DNA from: Heterobilharzia americana
Lineage: Eukaryota; Platyhelminthes; Trematoda; Strigeidida; Schistosomatidae
Length of the DNA: 64,000 bases
Direction of reading: 5' to 3'
NCBI GenBank assembly: GCA_944470555.2
Contig: OX104131.1
Coordinates: 19,026,515-19,090,514, forward strand
Made by a program: the position numbers and the translations under genes. Under the pieces are notes generated by a model. It made no database searches. It was not told the DNA's origin and saw only the letters and a program-made list of their open reading frames with translations. Below, in pieces: positions 59,648-64,000 of the stretch (positions within the stretch are counted from its first letter, which is position 1; every line of letters begins with the position of its first letter).

Positions 59648-62579
59648 CTGACCGCATTCTTGACATGTCTGCAGTCTTTTTAGAACCTTTTTCGCCCAAG
59701 AAGGTGGTGTCAGTATAGTAGTTTTGCTACGTTTAAAATGATGACCACTTTTTGCTAAAGCCTCTTGCATATCAATGGGAATGCGTGGACACCCTTGAGC
59801 TTGAAGAGCACGGAGTAAGGCACGTTGAAGACCTATGTCTGGCAACAAAGAAATCATAGGAGCTATCCAAAATGGGATATCTAAAAAAATAAACGAAAAA
59901 TAGAGCTGCAAAGTTTATAATAGTATAGCAAAAGGAATATAATGAATGAGTTGATGAAATACATAAATAGAAATATGATAAAGTGAAAATGTTTGGAAAC
60001 GGAAGCTGATATGCCAACTGAAGGAGAAGTTAACTGGACAAATACATGAATTTAATCCTGAACTACTTCCACTGGAGTTGAATTTACAACAAAAACATTC
60101 ACGGGAACACAAATAGCGATTAACATACTGACTTCAGTACCTAGTAGAATTAGCTAACAAGATAAGCCTACATTATGGTGTGGTTTTTTCCTAAAGCAAC
60201 ACATACTGCACTCACATTATCGAAAAGTGTACAAATCTGTTGAATAGAAATGGTGAATTTCCAAAAGCTCTTGAAAAGTCAGTGTGTTTGAACAGAGTTG
60301 GTAGCACTGGTAAAAACTCGAGTAAATGACAACAACATTTATACACGGAATCAGAAAAATGTTTGCTTAACTAGGGTATTTTCAGAGGCATCAGACAGTT
60401 TATTTGATGCATGCAATTAGTGAACCAAATCGATTTAAATGTGCATTAATGTAAGAGAAAAACTTTGGCAATATGGTAGAGTATAATTCCATATTAGACT
60501 GTTCACTTGATATATCACATAATGACAAAGTATAATCTACTGCATGACAACCTGTCGAGCAGAATTTATTGTTCATATTTATATCAAAGTGATCATACAA
60601 CTTCCAAGCTTCGTTTATATGGTCCAGTGCTTTTTCATTTTTTTCCAGATATCTGCAATACATGACCAGTGATTCCTGTTGACTGACAAAAACAACTTAG
60701 AACCTCTCACACAGGTATATCAGCTTATTCTTGTTACATATATTAGGCGTTGATTCTATGGGAAAAGACTCTGTGATTAATCTTTCCCTTCACCTAGGCA
60801 TATTGGATTTTAGAAATGTCACCCCCCCCCCATTCACTACAGTGTAATTATGGACCAGCGTAGAGCGATAGCCGAGTTTGCCTCTGAATACCGTATCTTA
60901 GTAAGGCTTACCATTGTACGTTTCGCTAAATTTTTATGCTCACCTATTCCAACCTATAATACTTGACTTCACAATCACTACATGATATTCGATGGATTAG
61001 GTTGGTTTTATCAATTGGCTCTACTGGGGTCTTTTAAACAGGAACTTTGTAAGCTGAAAGATCCAGTAGAGCGAATTAAGAAAAATTACCTAATCTGTCA
61101 GATACTATGTAGTGATTGTGACGTCAGGTTTATATACCAAAGTAGCCGCTCTTTGTAGAATTATTCGTAGTCGATGGAAAAAACTGTTTCAGAACCCATT
61201 GGTCATCAGTTTTCATTGACTGAAACCAATGGTTGAACAGAAACTTCTAGTGATTGCGCGATGCAATTCCTTTCTTTTCTTTGCTATCAAGTTGAGAAAT
61301 ACAGCAATTTGTACCCATGCCTAAAACGGGTTCAAAGTGTTTTTATCAATCTGCAGATTGCATACTGTTATGAAAATAGTTAGTCACACCAGAAGACCTG
61401 CTTATGTTTTCTAATTTTATATTCTACTGAGAGAATATTTTGCTAGTGTTTTCATGCTTTTCGTGAAGAAAAAAACGACCTATAACCGAACAGAAAAGTC
61501 TATAAGGTTTCCCAGTCGATGAAGTCTCTTATTGTTGGTCTGAGTCATGTGGGGGAGATGTAAACTGTCTAGTTAGGGTCCCCCAGACGAAAGGAATCAG
61601 GGGTTGGGCACTCTTGGTGACATGGCTGAAAATCGGTCACAACGGTGTCGGTGAATTCACTCTCTGACATTTTCTAAAGTTAAAATATTCACACTAACCT
61701 TTGTCTTTAGATTGTTTATTCTCTTACACTACTTTATCCACTTTGATATCATTCCTTTTATATCCAGCTTTCTCTTCGTTCTACAGTGAAGTATGACAGC
61801 TTGAACCGATGCCCTTGTAGGCGAGGTTCTACGTTGACTTTGTCAGTTGTCTGTCAGGGCAACTTCTAGGACGTAAGTATAAATATCGACGGGACTTCTT
61901 GAAAAGGTTCCATATGTCCTAGAAGTATGAATCTATATCTATTCATTTTCTGTCTTCTAATTACACACCCAGCATATCTGGTTCACTATGTTAGTGCATA
62001 AGTTATGTCCAACATTGTACAAAGCGCAATTATTCGTACTACACGATCAAGAGCCATGTAGATGTCTAATGCTTATTATGCTGTTTTCACTATTAATATT
62101 ATAATCAGGTACGAAATCATGAACTGGTACTTCAACTCGGTAGTCGCCTATATAGTTGTCGAATTGAAACCATCAGTTAACATCACTTGAACAGTGTATT
62201 TTGACAGGGATGTGATCTGAACTACAACTTTGACTGTCAGCTGTTTCATCACTAGCATACGCGAAACCATGCTAAAGAGGAATACTCTCGACAAATCACT
62301 GGTATTCTTAAGTACAATTATTTAGAACTATTATAAAAACACTTAATAAATCAGCTCACTTTCGTGTTTATTGTCATCGTCCTTATTAACGTTTCCAACA
62401 CTCAAAAGACCAGCTAAACCTTCCAAATATGCTGTTGCATTGATCTGTTTATGACGGTAGCGACGTGATAGGTCAGCAAATCGACTAAAAGCTGTTCGAC
62501 CATTTTTATCAAACAAATCAGTTTCCACTGTTCGAATTAACTCACGATTACGTGTCTCCGCATCAGGTGGAGGTACGTA
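59648..62579 (-). CDS. ZNF598/Hel2-like ubiquitin ligase, C-terminal exons only
   Basis: Proteins of this family mark collided ribosomes by ubiquitinating 40S proteins. Two exons: 62579-62360 (acceptor TCTCAG, donor GTGAGC, ends phase 1) and 59880-59648 (T-rich acceptor ending TTTTAG, donor GTGCGT, ends phase 0). They join in frame. Exon 1: YVPPPDAETRNRELIRTVET, then FSRFADLSRRYRHKQINAT and YLEGLAGLL; exon 2: IAPMISLLPDIGLQRALLRA, then PPSWAKKVLKRLQTCQECGQ. 'RNRELI...F..F..LS..YR.G.I.A..Y' followed by 'LLPD...Q..LL' is the conserved C-terminal block of ZNF598/Hel2. The RING and zinc fingers would be beyond the right edge. No terminal exon was located. The intron of about 2.5 kb holds repeat D and an RTE fragment. 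Confidence 0.6.
60400..61000. repeat. Dispersed repeat D in the ZNF598-like intron
   Basis: Aligned copy of 42370-43000. The minus-strand frame 60663-60400 (87 codons) is the longest open reading over this repeat: YLEKNEKALDHINEAWKLYD, then CHAVDYTLSLCDI, then YSTILPKFFSYINAHL. A TTGCAG before the first codon could be an acceptor, but the same stretch in the other copy is full of stops, so an old mobile coding sequence is likelier than a host exon. Confidence 0.45.
61005..61489. other. Intronic, nothing recognised
   Basis: A short inverted similarity exists between AATTGGCTCTACTGGGTC near 61013 and GATCCAGTAGAGCGAATTAA near 61061. Otherwise unremarkable. Confidence 0.35.
61490..61875 (+). 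mobile_element. 3' end fragment of RTE lineage C
   Basis: It matches the reverse complement of 58340-58010: the GGTCCCCCAGACGAAAGGAA, TCTTACACTACTTTATCCAC and CTTGAACCGATGCCCTTGTA blocks in the same order. Non-coding. Confidence 0.7.
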
Positions 62580-62584
62580 CTGAG

Positions 62585-62690
62585 ACTTCAATTAATGAAA
62601 ACATAAAAATAGAAGTCAATGAAGAAAAAGTAAACAGTGAATGCAAAAATTAGACAAACATTTCAGCTACATTACAAGGTGAGAGAAATA
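62585..62690. other. Intron immediately upstream of the ZNF598-like exon
   Basis: AT-rich, no feature seen. Confidence 0.3.
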
Positions 62691-62694
62691 CAAA

Positions 62695-62805
62695 AACTTA
62701 TTATCCAGTAGCCAGTTGACTTTTAACCAGTGGATCATGGGTTCCGATACCGCTTCATTTACCCAGGTTTCGGAAGCCAGGTAGCATTATCTTTTACCTA
62801 CTTCC
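62695..62805 (+). mobile_element. S3-type tRNA-like SINE remnant
   Basis: GTTGACTTTTAACCAGTGGATC, then GGGTTCCGATACCGC (box B eroded), then GGAAGCCAGGTAGCATTATC. It is collinear with the S3 copy at 56915-56765(-). Confidence 0.5.
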
Positions 62806-62809
62806 ATCC

Positions 62810-63126
62810 TGGGCAAAACTACTACAACTGAAATAATACTCCAGAGCTACAAATAGTTTCCACCGTGCATTCTCACCTTATCGGAAGATCATTCTTCCTC
62901 AGCAACAAAGTTCACCAAGTAGAGATGCAATCGTACAATAAAACATACTTTAAATGTCCTGTGCAACCAATCATTTTTGCTCTGTTTCTGTTTTCCTTTC
63001 TTCGTTTCTCCAATCACAGAGAAGAGAAATACAAACTCAGGTAGACAGACTGAAAGAATACTTGGTGAGTTTCTCTCTCAATAAGATGCAATACTTATTA
63101 TTAAATATCCATACTTAAGCACATTT
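62810..63126. other. No gene seen
   Basis: Spacer before the lineage B 5' end. Confidence 0.35.
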
Positions 63127-64000
63127 AACCTCGCCTGGTTAACTAGTTTACTAGTTACTAGCCGGTCCTAAGCCCGGGTAAAGAGGGAAGGTTGGGCATA
63201 GGGCTAGCAACCCTACCCCGTAAAACAAATCTAACCGCTAAAGAAACTTCAAAGCACAAACAAAATATAAAAAATGAAAACAAACTTATTCCCCGCTGGA
63301 ATCGAAGAGGCGAAATGACGCCAGTTGGTGAAAGCCTTCGGGAAGCCAATTGGCCGATGTGTCTTCTCTCCCTCGAGGAAAGCGAAAGTAAATGTGGGGA
63401 CATGGAATGTCCGCACGATGTTTCAACCCAGCTGGTAGGGCAGCCCAGATTGCAAACGAGATGAAGAGGTATCACACTGAAGTGCTTGGAATTTGCGAAA
63501 GCAGATGGAATGGGAGTGGACTCTCCAAACTGTCAACTGGAGAATCAATAATCTACTCCGATATTGTCACCCAGACGCCAACCACGAGCACACTGAGGGA
63601 GTAGCTATCATGATGTCCTCAACAGCATCGAAGGCTCTCATGCAGTGGGAACCAATCTCCTCCTGCAGGATCATGACAGCAAGACGGGTTCAACTCAAAA
63701 GGAAGGAAGGAAGGTCACAATCATACAATGTTATGCACCTACAAATAATGCAGAACAAGAGAAAAAGGAGGATTTCTACAGACAACTTCAATCAACACTG
63801 GACAAGACCAACATCAGTTGGCGATATCAAAACTCATTCTAATGGGTGGGGCGACATGAATACCAAACTGGGAGCAGACAACACAGGAAGAGAACTAACC
63901 ATGGGTCGAGAGGCGCTAGGTGAAATGAATGAGAATGGAGAACTGTTTGCAGAATTCTGCGCATTCAACGATTTGGTGGTTGGAGGCAGTGTGTTCAGGC
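63127..64000 (+). mobile_element. RTE lineage B, 5' end and endonuclease region, runs off the window
   Basis: It begins AACCTCGCCTGGTTAACTAG, the family 5' terminus. The leader to about 63230 is followed by pieces of the APE-type endonuclease: SKCGDMECPHDV (a shifted form of the GTWNVRT start), MKRYHTEVLGICESRWNGSG, LSKLSTGESIIYSDI, then KVTIIQCYAPTNNAEQEKKE and, in another frame, a TTGRELTMGREA-type segment. At least three frame changes are needed within 870 bases. The rest lies beyond 64000. Confidence 0.85.

Noticed and set aside
60400..60663. 87-codon minus-strand ORF with a possible acceptor, considered as a ZNF598-like exon
   Set aside because: The ZNF598-like exons at 62360 and 59880 already join in phase across it, and a related repeat copy at 42.4 kb is closed.
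1..64000. CRISPR-like arrays, rRNA genes, bacterial operons
   Set aside because: No regularly spaced repeats with unique spacers, no rRNA-like segments, and the intron-bearing genes exclude a bacterial origin.

Overview
The window looks like gene-poor, AT-rich nuclear DNA of a blood fluke (Schistosoma or a close relative). Three things point there: an intron-bearing eukaryotic gene with GT-AG junctions, dense RTE, CR1/SR1-like and Penelope-like retroelements of schistosome type, and tRNA-headed SINEs carrying a hammerhead-ribozyme module that strongly resembles the schistosome Sm-alpha repeat. The species cannot be fixed from the sequence alone.

Only two host genes can be supported, both on the minus strand. 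PPAN/SSF1 (60S ribosome assembly, Brix family) is complete: five exons between 55147 and 49188 splice in phase to 545 codons plus stop. Upstream of it, two exons (62579-62360 and 59880-59648) encode the C-terminal part of a ZNF598/Hel2-like ubiquitin ligase; its 5' part lies beyond the right edge and its last exon was not found. Both proteins work on ribosomes, but about 4.5 kb and several repeats separate them, so nothing suggests one transcript.

Nearly everything else is retroelement sequence in layers of different age. RTE lineage B (3' end in TAA repeats) has seven copies: 6716-7690(-), a 275-bp deletion derivative at 10602-10876(+), a near full-length copy at 16181-19355(-), 30505-31490(-), 35920-36617 plus 40569-40975(+), 47105-48300(+), and a 5' end running off the window at 63127(+). 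RTE lineage A/C (SR2-like) has one almost intact element, 36618-40568(-), inserted inside a B copy with a 12-base target duplication, plus old fragments at 1-950, 19370-20720, 32930-33420, 51400-51660, 55580-56495, 58000-59385 and 61490-61875. A dead CR1-like element fills 23717-26480(-). Penelope-like elements (PLEs: reverse transcriptase plus GIY-YIG nuclease) lie at 1200-2260, 5060-5470, 8280-10188 (with direct and inverted terminal repeats) and 33460-34432.

Three tRNA-headed SINE groups are scattered throughout: S1 (Sm-alpha-like, hammerhead), S2 (a different head followed by a hammerhead-like module) and S3 (no ribozyme seen). Several S1 and S2 copies have the head inverted relative to the tail, as twin priming would produce. 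Microsatellites (TA, AAT) and one odd homopolymer-rich stretch near 48.8-49.0 kb complete the picture. No rRNA genes, CRISPR arrays, bacterial operons or confirmed functional tRNA genes were seen.
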